A DNA stretch of 64,000 bases from CAZRWD01 sp964603785 (GTDB lineage Bacteria; Fermentibacterota; Fermentibacteria; Fermentibacterales; Fermentibacteraceae). The first letter of the stretch is position 1. Each line of letters starts with the position of its first letter. Under the pieces are notes generated by a model that ran no database searches, had not been told where the DNA came from, and worked only from the letters and a program-made list of their open reading frames with translations. The stretch lies in NCBI GenBank assembly GCA_964603785.1, contig CAZRWD010000010.1, forward strand, positions 1-64,000, in the 5' to 3' direction. The position numbers and the translations under genes are program-made. Below, piece after piece: positions 40,449 to 48,675 of the stretch.

Positions 40449-41839
40449 TAGTAGGCCCCCCTTCCCCTGAAGACTGTCACGAAGGTGCGCAGCAGGATGG
40501 CGAAGTCGAGCATGAGGGACTGGTTCCTCATGTAGAGGAAGTCGAACTCAATGTTCTCGTGGAGCGGCAGTTCCTTCCTCCCCATGATCTGCCACAGGCC
40601 GGTGATGCCGGGCTTCACCTCCAGCCTCCTCCTCTGCCAGTCGGTGTAGCCCTGGACGATGAAGGGCATCTCTGGCCTGGGACCCACCATGCTCATCCTT
40701 CCCGAGAGGACGTGGACGAGCTGGGGCAGCTCGTCGAGGCTGGTCCGCCTGAGCAGACGTCCGAACCCGGTCACCCTGTCGTCGTCCGGGCCGAGAGGGG
40801 CCACCTCGTACTCCGACGCCTCCGGCTTCATGGTCCTGAACTTGTAGAGCGTGAAGGGGGTTCCCCGGAGGCCTATGCGGGTCTGCCTGAAGATGGGCGA
40901 GCCCCTGCGCCCTGCGAGCAGTATCAGCCAGATTGCGAGCAGCAGCGGTGACAGCGCGACGAGGAGCAGCAGGGACGCCAGGATGTCGAAGGTCCTCTTG
41001 ACAGCCCTGAAGAGGATCCCGTTCCTGGCGCTGCCTATCTCCACTATGGGCAGGCGGGCGAGGTTCTCCAGGTCGTCCGGAGTCGAGGCGAGCTCGAAGA
41101 GGTCGGACACGAGGCGGAAGTGCACCGTCTTCGATTCCACGGCCGAGACGACCTCGAGGATCCTCGGGCGGGAGAGCCTGTGCGAGGCGAAGAACACCTC
41201 GTCTATCCCCATCTCCTGGACGAGCCGCGGCAGATCCGCGAGCCCGCCCGCCACCGGGATGCCCTCGACCTCGGCCGGGGCCTCCGGATCGTCGGCGCTG
41301 ATGAAGCCGGCCACCACCGGGTGGTTCCCGGGGAGCCTCTCGAGACTTGCCCTTACCCTCTGTGCCGTCTCTCCCACGCCCACGACGAGCACACGGGGCA
41401 CCTCGGAGACCGGGGCGACCGCCTGCGAGAGCCTTCTCGCGAGCATCCTCGCCGTCGCCGAAACAGGCAGGGACAGGACGGAGAAGAAGAGCAGCATCAG
41501 CCTCGAGTAGTCCTCCTTGGCAAGGTAGCTGGCGGCCATCATGCTGACTGCGAGGTAGAGGATGGCCCTGAGCAGCTTCTGCGCCTCCCCCATCCCTCCG
41601 AGGTGACGCCTGGGCCGGTACAGGCCCGTGGATGCGAAGCATGCTATCCAGAGCGCCCATATGAACGGGATCGTCTTCACGTACTCGGAGAGCCGCGCAT
41701 CGAAACCGGGGATTGCCCGTCCGAGCACCCCGTCCCTGAGCCAGAACGTGATGAAGAAGGTCGCGGGGATGGAGACGGTGTCGGCCAGGACGAGCATGAG
41801 GCTCAGCACCCTGTCGGCGCGTCTAGCCGGAACCAGCAT
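40448..41839 (-). CDS. Polyprenyl glycosylphosphotransferase (WcaJ/WbaP type)
   Basis: Transfers hexose-1-phosphate to undecaprenyl phosphate to start a surface glycan. The 463-residue product has four N-terminal helices (to about residue 125), a nucleotide-binding-fold module (RVLVVGVGETAQRV, about 145-260), a fifth helix (LASLLLLVALSPLLLAIWLI) and the catalytic bacterial sugar transferase domain. The catalytic domain shows FRQTRIGLRGTPFTLYKFRTM, TSLDELPQL, MSMVGPRPEMP and KPGITGLWQIMGR. GGAGG stands before two consecutive ATGs (41842 and 41839); the second has better spacing. It overlaps the GT2 stop. Confidence 0.9.
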   Translation of the reverse strand: MLVPARRADRVLSLMLVLADTVSIPATFFITFWLRDGVLGRAIPGFDARLSEYVKTIPFIWALWIACFASTGLYRPRRHLGGMGEAQKLLRAILYLAVSMMAASYLAKEDYSRLMLLFFSVLSLPVSATARMLARRLSQAVAPVSEVPRVLVVGVGETAQRVRASLERLPGNHPVVAGFISADDPEAPAEVEGIPVAGGLADLPRLVQEMGIDEVFFASHRLSRPRILEVVSAVESKTVHFRLVSDLFELASTPDDLENLARLPIVEIGSARNGILFRAVKRTFDILASLLLLVALSPLLLAIWLILLAGRRGSPIFRQTRIGLRGTPFTLYKFRTMKPEASEYEVAPLGPDDDRVTGFGRLLRRTSLDELPQLVHVLSGRMSMVGPRPEMPFIVQGYTDWQRRRLEVKPGITGLWQIMGRKELPLHENIEFDFLYMRNQSLMLDFAILLRTFVTVFRGRGAY

Positions 41840-42789
41840 CATCCACCTCCGAGCCGCGTCGCGCCCGCGAACAGACCCATCGCCAGGGCCGTGCACCTGG
41901 CCAGCGCCAGGACAGGGACGAAGACCGCCACCGGCGGGTCGGAACCCAGCGCCGTCCCGACCATCGGGATCGTCGAAGCCAGGAAGACCGCCAGCCACGC
42001 AGCGGGTACTATCGGGGTTGCGGCCCATGCCAGCAATGAGGGCGGCAGCATCACGGCAAGCAGGACCTGGAGCTTCAGCGCGGCCGGCAGGTAGCTGTCC
42101 GAGGCCGTCCTGCGGGGGTGGGCCGAGGCCACTTTCGCCCTCCACCTGCCTCGCGAGAACTTGAGCAGGAAGTAGCCCCGCCAGGTCCCGCGGTGCTCGT
42201 GGCGGACCGATGCCGCGGGGCAGAATCCCAGGCGCAGACCGGCATCCGACATCCGGTACGAGAGGTCGACATCCTCGTGGTCTGCGGCGGGGAAGCTCTC
42301 GTCGAAGCCTCCGACGGCCTCCAGGGCCTCCCTCCTGAAACCCGCGGAGTACGTGTCCACGAGCTCCACGCTGCCGCATCCGGAGAGGCGCGCGTAGCGC
42401 TCCTCGAACTCCACCTGCTGCAGGCGCTGGATGAGCTTCCGGCCGCCGGAGGAGTAGACTCCCTTCACCGCGTCGAACCCGGTTTCGAGGCAGTCCACGA
42501 GAGCCCTCGCCCAGCCCCTTCCGGGGATGCAGTCGGAGTCCGTGAAGAGCACGAATCTCCCGCCTCCGGCCCTGAAGCCCCTGTTGCGGGCTGCTGCCGG
42601 TCCGGCCTTCGCTCCGGCGACGACCTGGTCCGCGAGGGCGGAGAACTCCGGAGGCAGCTCGACGGGGCCGTCGAGCGAGATCACGACCGATAGGTCGCTC
42701 CGCATGTCCTGTCCGGCGAGGGCCTCGAGGCACGACAGCAGGCGCGGCGTGGCCCTGTGGACGGGTATCACCACGCAGGCGGTCTTCAT
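41839..42789 (-). CDS. Family 2 glycosyltransferase
   Basis: A 316-residue GT-A enzyme. It has CVVIPVHRATPRLLSCLEAL at the start, KAGPAAARNRGFR, the metal-binding DSD in FVLFTDSDCIPG (about residue 95) and SAGFRREALEAVGGFDESF with DHEDVDLSYRM. The last 90 residues are two or three hydrophobic helices that anchor it in the inner membrane. The sugar and linkage are unknown. ATG at 42789 overlaps the radical SAM stop by four bases. Confidence 0.88.
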   Translation of the reverse strand: MKTACVVIPVHRATPRLLSCLEALAGQDMRSDLSVVISLDGPVELPPEFSALADQVVAGAKAGPAAARNRGFRAGGGRFVLFTDSDCIPGRGWARALVDCLETGFDAVKGVYSSGGRKLIQRLQQVEFEERYARLSGCGSVELVDTYSAGFRREALEAVGGFDESFPAADHEDVDLSYRMSDAGLRLGFCPAASVRHEHRGTWRGYFLLKFSRGRWRAKVASAHPRRTASDSYLPAALKLQVLLAVMLPPSLLAWAATPIVPAAWLAVFLASTIPMVGTALGSDPPVAVFVPVLALARCTALAMGLFAGATRLGGG

Positions 42790-44237
42790 CCCGGGCGGCG
42801 CCCGCGTCTGAAGAGGTGGCGACGGAAGGTGCCGAAGGCCTTCAGGGTCCTCCTGAACTCGTCCCGGTCCCCGAGCGCCCGCAGGGCCGTCCTGAGGATG
42901 TAGCCCGGACGCAGGTAGAACCTCCTCCTGGCCTCGTCGCAGAAGGCGCTCAGCTCCTCGGGGCCGAGCTCGTCGGTGCGGATCACGCAGCGGTGCAGCC
43001 CTTCCGCAGTAAGCCAGTCCCTCCAGCGGGACTCGGTTATCCGGCCCGCCCCGCCGGCCTCCCTCCATGCGTCCGTGCCCGGATAGACCATCAGGGGGTA
43101 GAACTGGGCGGTGTAGAGGTCCATCGACAGGGCGAAGCGGAGGGTCCTCTCCATCGTCTCGCGGGTCTCCCCGGGCGCACCGAAGAGGAAGCAGCCGTGC
43201 ACGAGCACTCCGGCCCTCCGCGCGTCCGCCGCGAAGGCCCTCATCTCGTCCACGGAGACCCCCTTGTGCAGGGCGGCCAGGATCTCGGGCACGCCGCTCT
43301 CGAACCCCGTGCAGACCGTCCTCAGACCGGCCTCCCGGCAGATCCTCAGTGTTTCGTAGTCGGTGCAGGCCCTCATGTTGGCGGTCCATCTCAGGCGGGT
43401 GCCCGCGGCGATCAGGCCGGCGGCGAGATCCCTCAGCCTGCCGGTGTCGGACGAGATGGTGTCGTCCTCGAAGAACACGGAGCGGATGCCCGGCATGTTC
43501 TCCTCGACCCAGAGGAACTCGGCGACGATGTCCGCGGTCGACCGGAACCTCGCCCTGCGGCCGGTGAGGGTCTGCGGGAAGAGGCAGAATGTGCAGGAGT
43601 TCGGGCAGCCCCTTCCGCCCATGATCATGACCATGGGGTGCAGCGCGTTCGGATTGCTGTACCTGGCCGGGTCGAGGTGCCTCTTGTAGACCCTGCTCAC
43701 GAACGGTATCGAATCCAGGTCCTCCGCCGGCTCCCGGCGGCCCGTGGAGATCGGGTCGCCCCCCGTCCGCAGCAGCAGTCCGGGCACGTCCACGACAGGC
43801 GTGCCGTCACGGATCGCGCCGGCCAGTCCGAGCAGGGTGAAGTCGTATTCGCCCACCGCGACGGCATGGAACCTCGAGCCGAGGGCCAGGGTCTCCACGG
43901 GCAGGGCCGATGGATGCGTGCCGACCAGAACCACGTACGGACCCATGGAGGCTATCTCGTCCGCGAGAGCGGCATCGCTCTCGATGGACGGCGTCGAGGA
44001 CTCCAGCACGACGAGGTGGAAACCGCCCGAGCGGATTCGCTCCAGGATCTCCGGGACGTCCATCCCCTCGGCGGGCGCGTCCACGAGGTCGACCTCGAAA
44101 TCGCCGGCCTCCAGCAGCCCCGTGGCGTAGGAGAGCCAGATGGGGTAGTAGAGCGTGCCGCTCCGCGTCACCGCCGGGCTCCTCTGACCCCTGCTGAAGT
44201 TCTTCAGGAACGGCGGGTTAACAGCTGCAATCCGCAT
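42786..44237 (-). CDS. B12-binding-domain radical SAM protein (first of two)
   Basis: A 483-residue enzyme. Residues 1 to about 150 are a cobalamin-binding Rossmann-like module (VLVGTHPSALPVETLALG). Residues of about 190-400 are the radical SAM barrel with GRGCPNSCTFCLF (CxxxCxxC near 212), VFFEDDTISSD and TGFESGVPEILAALHKG. The C-terminal tail RRFYLRPGYILRTALRAL is shared with the second copy at 47.3-48.7 kb. The family performs methylations, ring formations and rearrangements, often on lipids or polyketides. Here it sits among glycosyltransferases, so a lipid or glycan modification is inferred. It overlaps the GT9 stop by 20 bases. Confidence 0.85.
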   Translation of the reverse strand: MRIAAVNPPFLKNFSRGQRSPAVTRSGTLYYPIWLSYATGLLEAGDFEVDLVDAPAEGMDVPEILERIRSGGFHLVVLESSTPSIESDAALADEIASMGPYVVLVGTHPSALPVETLALGSRFHAVAVGEYDFTLLGLAGAIRDGTPVVDVPGLLLRTGGDPISTGRREPAEDLDSIPFVSRVYKRHLDPARYSNPNALHPMVMIMGGRGCPNSCTFCLFPQTLTGRRARFRSTADIVAEFLWVEENMPGIRSVFFEDDTISSDTGRLRDLAAGLIAAGTRLRWTANMRACTDYETLRICREAGLRTVCTGFESGVPEILAALHKGVSVDEMRAFAADARRAGVLVHGCFLFGAPGETRETMERTLRFALSMDLYTAQFYPLMVYPGTDAWREAGGAGRITESRWRDWLTAEGLHRCVIRTDELGPEELSAFCDEARRRFYLRPGYILRTALRALGDRDEFRRTLKAFGTFRRHLFRRGRRPG

Positions 44238-45234
44238 CCAGCAAGCCTTTCAGGGCGGACCATACCTGCCCGGGTTCGATCGCGAACATACAGTCGTGCC
44301 TGCCGGAGGAGCAGCCGGGGAATGCCTCGTTGGAGTAGCAGGGTGCGCAGTCATGGGTGGATCTTACGGGCACGATCATCCCCGGGGCGTAGAGGGCGGC
44401 GGGATCCGTGGGGCCGAACAGCACCACGGCGGGAGTCCCCGTCGCGCAGGCGAGGTGTGCCGTGCCCGAGTCGGGACCGACGAATGCGCGGCTCCCGGCC
44501 AGGATTGCCGCAGTCAGTCCCCATCCCGTGCGTCCGGTCAGGTCGAGGATGCCGCCGCAGCCCGCCAGGCGGACGACCTCGTCCGCAGCGGACTCGTCGC
44601 CCTCGTCGCCCAGGAGTACGACCCCGAGGCCGGCCGCTCTCGCCCGGGATGCCGTAGCGGCGAATCCGGCGGGATTCCATCTCTTCTCACCGACGGTGTC
44701 CCTCGGGTTCCTCCCTCCGCCGGGAGCCATCGAGAGCCAGGCCCCGCTCCCGAGGATCTCCGCGGCCTCCGCCGCCTCGTCCTCCCGCACGGGGAAGACG
44801 GGCCTGAAGTCGGAGGGACTCACGCCGGCCACTCTGGCGAAGGACATCCCTGCGAAGGCCCTCGTGTCGATCGGCGCGACCTCCTCCCACGGGCCCAGGG
44901 CGGATGCTCCCGCGCTGGTCATCGGGGCGCCCGTGAGAAGCCTCACCCACCGCCTCACCACCGGAGAGCAGTGGAGGACGATCGACCGGGAAACGCCCCG
45001 GAGAGCTCCGATCCGGGCCAGGGTCCAGGCCGCGAGCCGGATGCGTCCGTATGCCCCGCGGGGAGGCGCCGGCGCCACGATCACGCGCTCGATGCCGGGC
45101 ATCCTATCCCAGACGGGCGCGCTCGACGGTCCGGCCAGGACCCAGACCGGAGAGGGGCCGTCCGTCAGCCGCCCGACTGCGGGAGTGGCCACGAGAGCGT
45201 CCCCGAACGCATGCGTCTTCACCACCAGGATCAC
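44218..45234 (-). CDS. Family 9 glycosyltransferase (heptosyltransferase-like)
   Basis: A 338-residue GT-B enzyme. It has VVKTHAFGDALVATPAV at the N-terminus, SMAPGGGRNPRDTVGEKRWN for phosphate contacts, DLTGRTGWGLTAAILAGSRAFVGPDSGTAHLACATG and VVLFGPTDP: all features of ADP-heptose:LPS heptosyltransferases. The C-terminus carries extra cysteines (CAPCYSNEAFPGCSSGRHDC), common in this family. The sugar donor is not proven. GTG at 45234 overlaps the GT39-like stop as GTGA. Confidence 0.88.
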   Translation of the reverse strand: MILVVKTHAFGDALVATPAVGRLTDGPSPVWVLAGPSSAPVWDRMPGIERVIVAPAPPRGAYGRIRLAAWTLARIGALRGVSRSIVLHCSPVVRRWVRLLTGAPMTSAGASALGPWEEVAPIDTRAFAGMSFARVAGVSPSDFRPVFPVREDEAAEAAEILGSGAWLSMAPGGGRNPRDTVGEKRWNPAGFAATASRARAAGLGVVLLGDEGDESAADEVVRLAGCGGILDLTGRTGWGLTAAILAGSRAFVGPDSGTAHLACATGTPAVVLFGPTDPAALYAPGMIVPVRSTHDCAPCYSNEAFPGCSSGRHDCMFAIEPGQVWSALKGLLDADCSC

Positions 45235-46598
45235 GCCCGGCAAGATCCGCTCCCGATGCGGGACAGCGCCTTGCAGAGGCCTGCGCCCGCCAGCACGGCC
45301 AGGACGAAGTCGAGGGCGACCCGGTGGGGGGTGCCGGACACCATGAGCACGTGCGAGAGGCTGTAGCCCGCCACCGCCCCCACCAGGAAGACGGACTCGG
45401 CGGTCCTCCTCCGGAGCATCTCGAAGGCTCCTGCGCCGGCGAAGACCAGCACCATGCCGAAGCTGAGGAGGCCCATGACGAGGTAGTGAACGGGGAATCT
45501 GTTGAATGGATAGGGCTTGAAGAATTCGGCGAAACGGAGGAGGGCGAGTCTCGGGTAGAGGCCGGGGTTGGCCCGGAGGAACCGAACCGTCCTGGAGGTC
45601 AGTATGCTGTCCCGCACCCACTCGGGCTCGTCCCTGAACTCGGGGAACTCCGCGAGGCCGGCTTCGGAGAGCCTTCCGGAGTAGGATTCCCTGAGAGGCC
45701 CGTAGAGCATGCTGGCGCCCTCCATCTCGTCCACGAAGCTGCTCGAGAACATCCTGGCGTTCGCCTCCCAGAGGTTCACGCCGCCCTGTGTCGGGGTGAT
45801 GCGCCAGGTCCCGGTGTGGTCGTGGAGGTACGAGGCCCATGGCACCAGCATGGCTGCGAACAGGGCCGCCGCGGTTGCCGCGGTCGAGACCCGCCGGCGG
45901 AGAGGCGCGCGGGAGAGGAGGAGGCATGCGACGAACCACCCCGCCAGCGGGAGCGAGATCGGCCGCACATGGAAGGAGAGGGCCCAGAGAGCTGCCGCGG
46001 AGAGCCCCCATGCGGTCGAGGGCCTCGCCAGCGTCCGGACCGAGGCGCAGACGGCGGCGGTGAACAGCAGGCCGAAGAGAGCCTGGGTCGCCGGGATTGC
46101 CTCGTAGTACAGCTCGAATGGGTCCAGCGCGATGAAGAGCCCCGCCAGCAGGAACGGGATCCCGCGGAGATACCTTGCCGCCAGCCAGAGCCCGAGTCGC
46201 ACCGCCAGGAGCCCGAGGAGGAGCTGGACGGCCCTTACGGCCAGCAGATCGCCCGCCCCCGCGATCGCGAAGACGGACGCCATGAAGAGCGGGTAGCCCG
46301 GGACGAAGAAGGTGGTCGGGACTCCCGGCCTCAGCACCCCGTAGAAGCCGTCGACGCGCCTGTAGAACTCGAAGGTCTCGGTGTGGAGGTCCCTGTTCTC
46401 GGAGGCCCTCTGCTCGGGGTGGAGCATGGAGCCGGAGAGCGACAGGCCCCTTCCCTCCAGGATGTTCGTGGAGACGTCCGCGAGGACCCGTCCCTCTCCG
46501 GTGAGGATCCCTCCGGAGGCTGCGAACAGGAATGTCGCGATCCTGGCCAGGAGGGCCAGGGACATCAGGATCCCGGTCGTTCTCTTCCCGATTTCCAT
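45231..46598 (-). CDS. GT39/ArnT-like membrane glycosyltransferase (first of two)
   Basis: A 455-residue polytopic protein with about eleven helices. A first periplasmic loop after the initial helix carries GEGRVLADVSTNILEGRGL and later PGVPTTFFVPGYPLFMA. This resembles the acidic-loop region of dolichyl-phosphate-mannose or ArnT-type transferases, which use polyprenyl-phosphate sugars. It shares segments (GxxLSF/S, VEPGYP/VPGYP, GGVNLW/GSLNLW) with the second copy at 48.7-50.0 kb, so the two are paralogues. The start overlaps the deacetylase gene by 34 bases. Confidence 0.75.
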   Translation of the reverse strand: MEIGKRTTGILMSLALLARIATFLFAASGGILTGEGRVLADVSTNILEGRGLSLSGSMLHPEQRASENRDLHTETFEFYRRVDGFYGVLRPGVPTTFFVPGYPLFMASVFAIAGAGDLLAVRAVQLLLGLLAVRLGLWLAARYLRGIPFLLAGLFIALDPFELYYEAIPATQALFGLLFTAAVCASVRTLARPSTAWGLSAAALWALSFHVRPISLPLAGWFVACLLLSRAPLRRRVSTAATAAALFAAMLVPWASYLHDHTGTWRITPTQGGVNLWEANARMFSSSFVDEMEGASMLYGPLRESYSGRLSEAGLAEFPEFRDEPEWVRDSILTSRTVRFLRANPGLYPRLALLRFAEFFKPYPFNRFPVHYLVMGLLSFGMVLVFAGAGAFEMLRRRTAESVFLVGAVAGYSLSHVLMVSGTPHRVALDFVLAVLAGAGLCKALSRIGSGSCRA

Positions 46599-47302
46599 TC
46601 CCTGAACCAATCGGAGGTGAGGAGTGCGAGTTCCAGAGGCTGGCCCGGCGACCAGAGGGGTTCGGTGGCGGGGTGCGAGACGAGCTCTATCTCGCATTCG
46701 GGCAGGTCCAGCCCCTCCAGATACCTGCGCGTGAGCCTCCCGGACGCTCCGAATCCGGCCATGAGGTCGAAGGTCCGAAGCCCGGCCGCGGCCGCCCTGC
46801 GGGCCAGTCGCCCCCCCAGGAGGTCCAGGACCGGACCGGAGGGTCTCGAGAGGGGGTCGGGCAGGACGGCGGTCCTGATCCTTCCTATCCCGTACTCCTG
46901 CGCGAGTCTGATCGCGACTTCGCCCAGACGCGGGAGGTGGTGGACATGGCGGTGGCTGTCGAGGCCGGTGAGCATGGCGCCGAGCGAGAGGAGCCTCTCG
47001 ATCTGGGCGCGCCACTCCCCCTCTATCCGGGCGGCGAGGAATCTCCCGCCCAGTATGAGCGACGCGGCGGACACGGGCTCCATCACCAGGAGCGGCGGCT
47101 CCAGGATGTTGAGGTGTGCCGAGACGGAGATGCCGTGAGCCGACGCGACGGCGCATACCCCCGCCGGATCGTGAGCGGAACCCACGATCGACACGCCGTC
47201 GAGCACACCCGCGGCCGCGCAGGCCTCTACGGCCCTGTCGACGGCCACGGAGGAGCCTGCATCGTCGATGCCGAGGAAGACCGAGCGGCGGCTCCCGCTC
47301 AT
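46565..47302 (-). CDS. ChbG/HpnK-like (YdjC family) deacetylase
   Basis: A 245-residue carbohydrate-deacetylase-type protein. VFLGIDDAGSSVAVDRAV gives the first metal/catalytic aspartates. HGISVSAHLNI and TGLDSHRHVHHLP provide the histidines of the YdjC fold. In hopanoid clusters HpnK removes an acetyl group from an N-acetylhexosamine lipid; in chitobiose metabolism ChbG acts on chitooligosaccharides. Here it stands between the two radical SAM/GT39 sets and may act on a lipid-linked HexNAc. ATG at 47302 overlaps the radical SAM stop by four bases. Confidence 0.8.
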   Translation of the reverse strand: MSGSRRSVFLGIDDAGSSVAVDRAVEACAAAGVLDGVSIVGSAHDPAGVCAVASAHGISVSAHLNILEPPLLVMEPVSAASLILGGRFLAARIEGEWRAQIERLLSLGAMLTGLDSHRHVHHLPRLGEVAIRLAQEYGIGRIRTAVLPDPLSRPSGPVLDLLGGRLARRAAAAGLRTFDLMAGFGASGRLTRRYLEGLDLPECEIELVSHPATEPLWSPGQPLELALLTSDWFREWKSGRERPGS

Positions 47303-48675
47303 ACGCGCCTCGCCTTGATGAGGGTCCTCGCGAGGTTCCGGGGGCCCAGCACGGTGGAAAGGGTCCGGAGGATCCTGGAGGGATGCATGTAGAACCGCCA
47401 GAATGCCTTTCTCTTCATTCTCTCTATCATGCCGGGCTCGATCCCCTCGAGGTCGTAGACGCAGTTGTGGAAGCAGTCGAAGTCGGCATAGTCGCGGTTG
47501 ACCAGGTGCGCCGTCCTGTTCCAGAGCTCCGTGTGGGGGAACGGAGTCGTGATGTCGAAGAGCGCATCGTCGAAGGGGTGCGAGGCGGCGAAATCGATCG
47601 TCCTCTGCATCTCCTCCGGCGTCTCGCCGGGCGCCCCGAGCATGAAGTAGCCCTGCACGAAGATGCCCAGCTCCTTGGCCATGGCGAGGGCCCGCTCGAC
47701 GCCCCCGACCGTGATCCCCTTCTCGTAGATGTCGTCCAGAACCCTCTGGGAGGCCGATTCGACACCCATGTTGATCTTGGCGAGGCCTGCCTCCCTCATG
47801 TGCAGGAGCAGGTCGCGGTCGAGCAGGTCGGCCCTGACGTTGCAGCACCACTTCAGCCCCAGGCGCCTGCGGATGAGCTCGTCGCAGATGGCATGCACCC
47901 AGTCGCGCTCCAGGATGAAGGTCGAATCCTCGAACATGAAGGCTGTTATGGAGTAGTCCCTGCGAAGCCCCTCGATCTCGTCCACCAGCGGACCGGGCGA
48001 CCTCCTGCGCATCCTCGAGCCGAAGATCTCGGATAGGGTGGGCTGGCAGAAGGTGCAGTGGAACGGGCATCCGCGCGTGGCCATCACGGTCGTCCCCCTG
48101 AGCGAACGGTCGACCCTGTCCATGGAGTACCAGCTGCGTATGTAGGCGGACATGTCGAAGATGCTCCTGTCGGGCGGGGGGAGGTCGTCGAGGTCCTCCA
48201 CCAGGAGGAGCCCCGGCACCCTGTGAGGCTCCCCCCCGCTCATCGTGCAGCAGCCCGGGATGGATTCCGGAGCCTCGCCCGAGAGGATGAGGGAGAAGGC
48301 CCTCTCCCCCTCGCCCGCGTAGACCAGGTCGGCGCCTGTCCTGAGCAGGGTATCCTCCGGGAGGACCGTGGCATGGGGACCGCCGACGGCGAGGTAGGCC
48401 TCCGGGGCGGTGCGCCGGACGATCCTGCAGGTCTCCACGCCGTCGCGGAGCTGGGGGGTGAGGAGGGTGACCGCTACCATGTCGGGTCTGAAGCTCTCGA
48501 GCTTCGAGGCCAGGCTGCCGAAGGGATCCCTGGCGAAGGACATGTCGAGCATGGCCGGCTCGGCCCGCGAATCCCTGCGGAGGACGGCCGAGAGCATGGC
48601 GATGCCGAGCGGGGGCTGGCCCGAGGGATACCTCGTCTCCGGGAAGACGAACAGGACCCTGCCGAAGGATCTCAA
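47299..48675 (-). CDS. B12-binding-domain radical SAM protein (second of two)
   Basis: A 458-residue protein with an N-terminal cobalamin-binding domain (VLFVFPETRYPSGQPPLGIA, VGGPHATVLPEDTLL). A radical SAM barrel follows, with TRGCPFHCTFCQP near residue 205, MFEDSTFIL, MGVESASQRVLDDIYEKG and FMLGAPGETPEEM. The tail WRFYMHPSRILRTLSTVL matches the paralogue at 42.8-44.2 kb. TTG at 48675 is chosen for the GGGAGGG eight bases before it and its TTGA overlap with the GT39-like stop. The substrate is unknown; gene context suggests surface lipid or glycan. Confidence 0.85.
   Translation of the reverse strand: MRSFGRVLFVFPETRYPSGQPPLGIAMLSAVLRRDSRAEPAMLDMSFARDPFGSLASKLESFRPDMVAVTLLTPQLRDGVETCRIVRRTAPEAYLAVGGPHATVLPEDTLLRTGADLVYAGEGERAFSLILSGEAPESIPGCCTMSGGEPHRVPGLLLVEDLDDLPPPDRSIFDMSAYIRSWYSMDRVDRSLRGTTVMATRGCPFHCTFCQPTLSEIFGSRMRRRSPGPLVDEIEGLRRDYSITAFMFEDSTFILERDWVHAICDELIRRRLGLKWCCNVRADLLDRDLLLHMREAGLAKINMGVESASQRVLDDIYEKGITVGGVERALAMAKELGIFVQGYFMLGAPGETPEEMQRTIDFAASHPFDDALFDITTPFPHTELWNRTAHLVNRDYADFDCFHNCVYDLEGIEPGMIERMKRKAFWRFYMHPSRILRTLSTVLGPRNLARTLIKARRV

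Noticed and set aside
42786..48675. Hopanoid biosynthesis cluster
   Set aside because: HpnJ/HpnK-like enzymes are present, but no squalene-hopene cyclase, squalene synthase or HpnH was found, and glycosyltransferase and Wzm/Wzt neighbours indicate a surface glycan.
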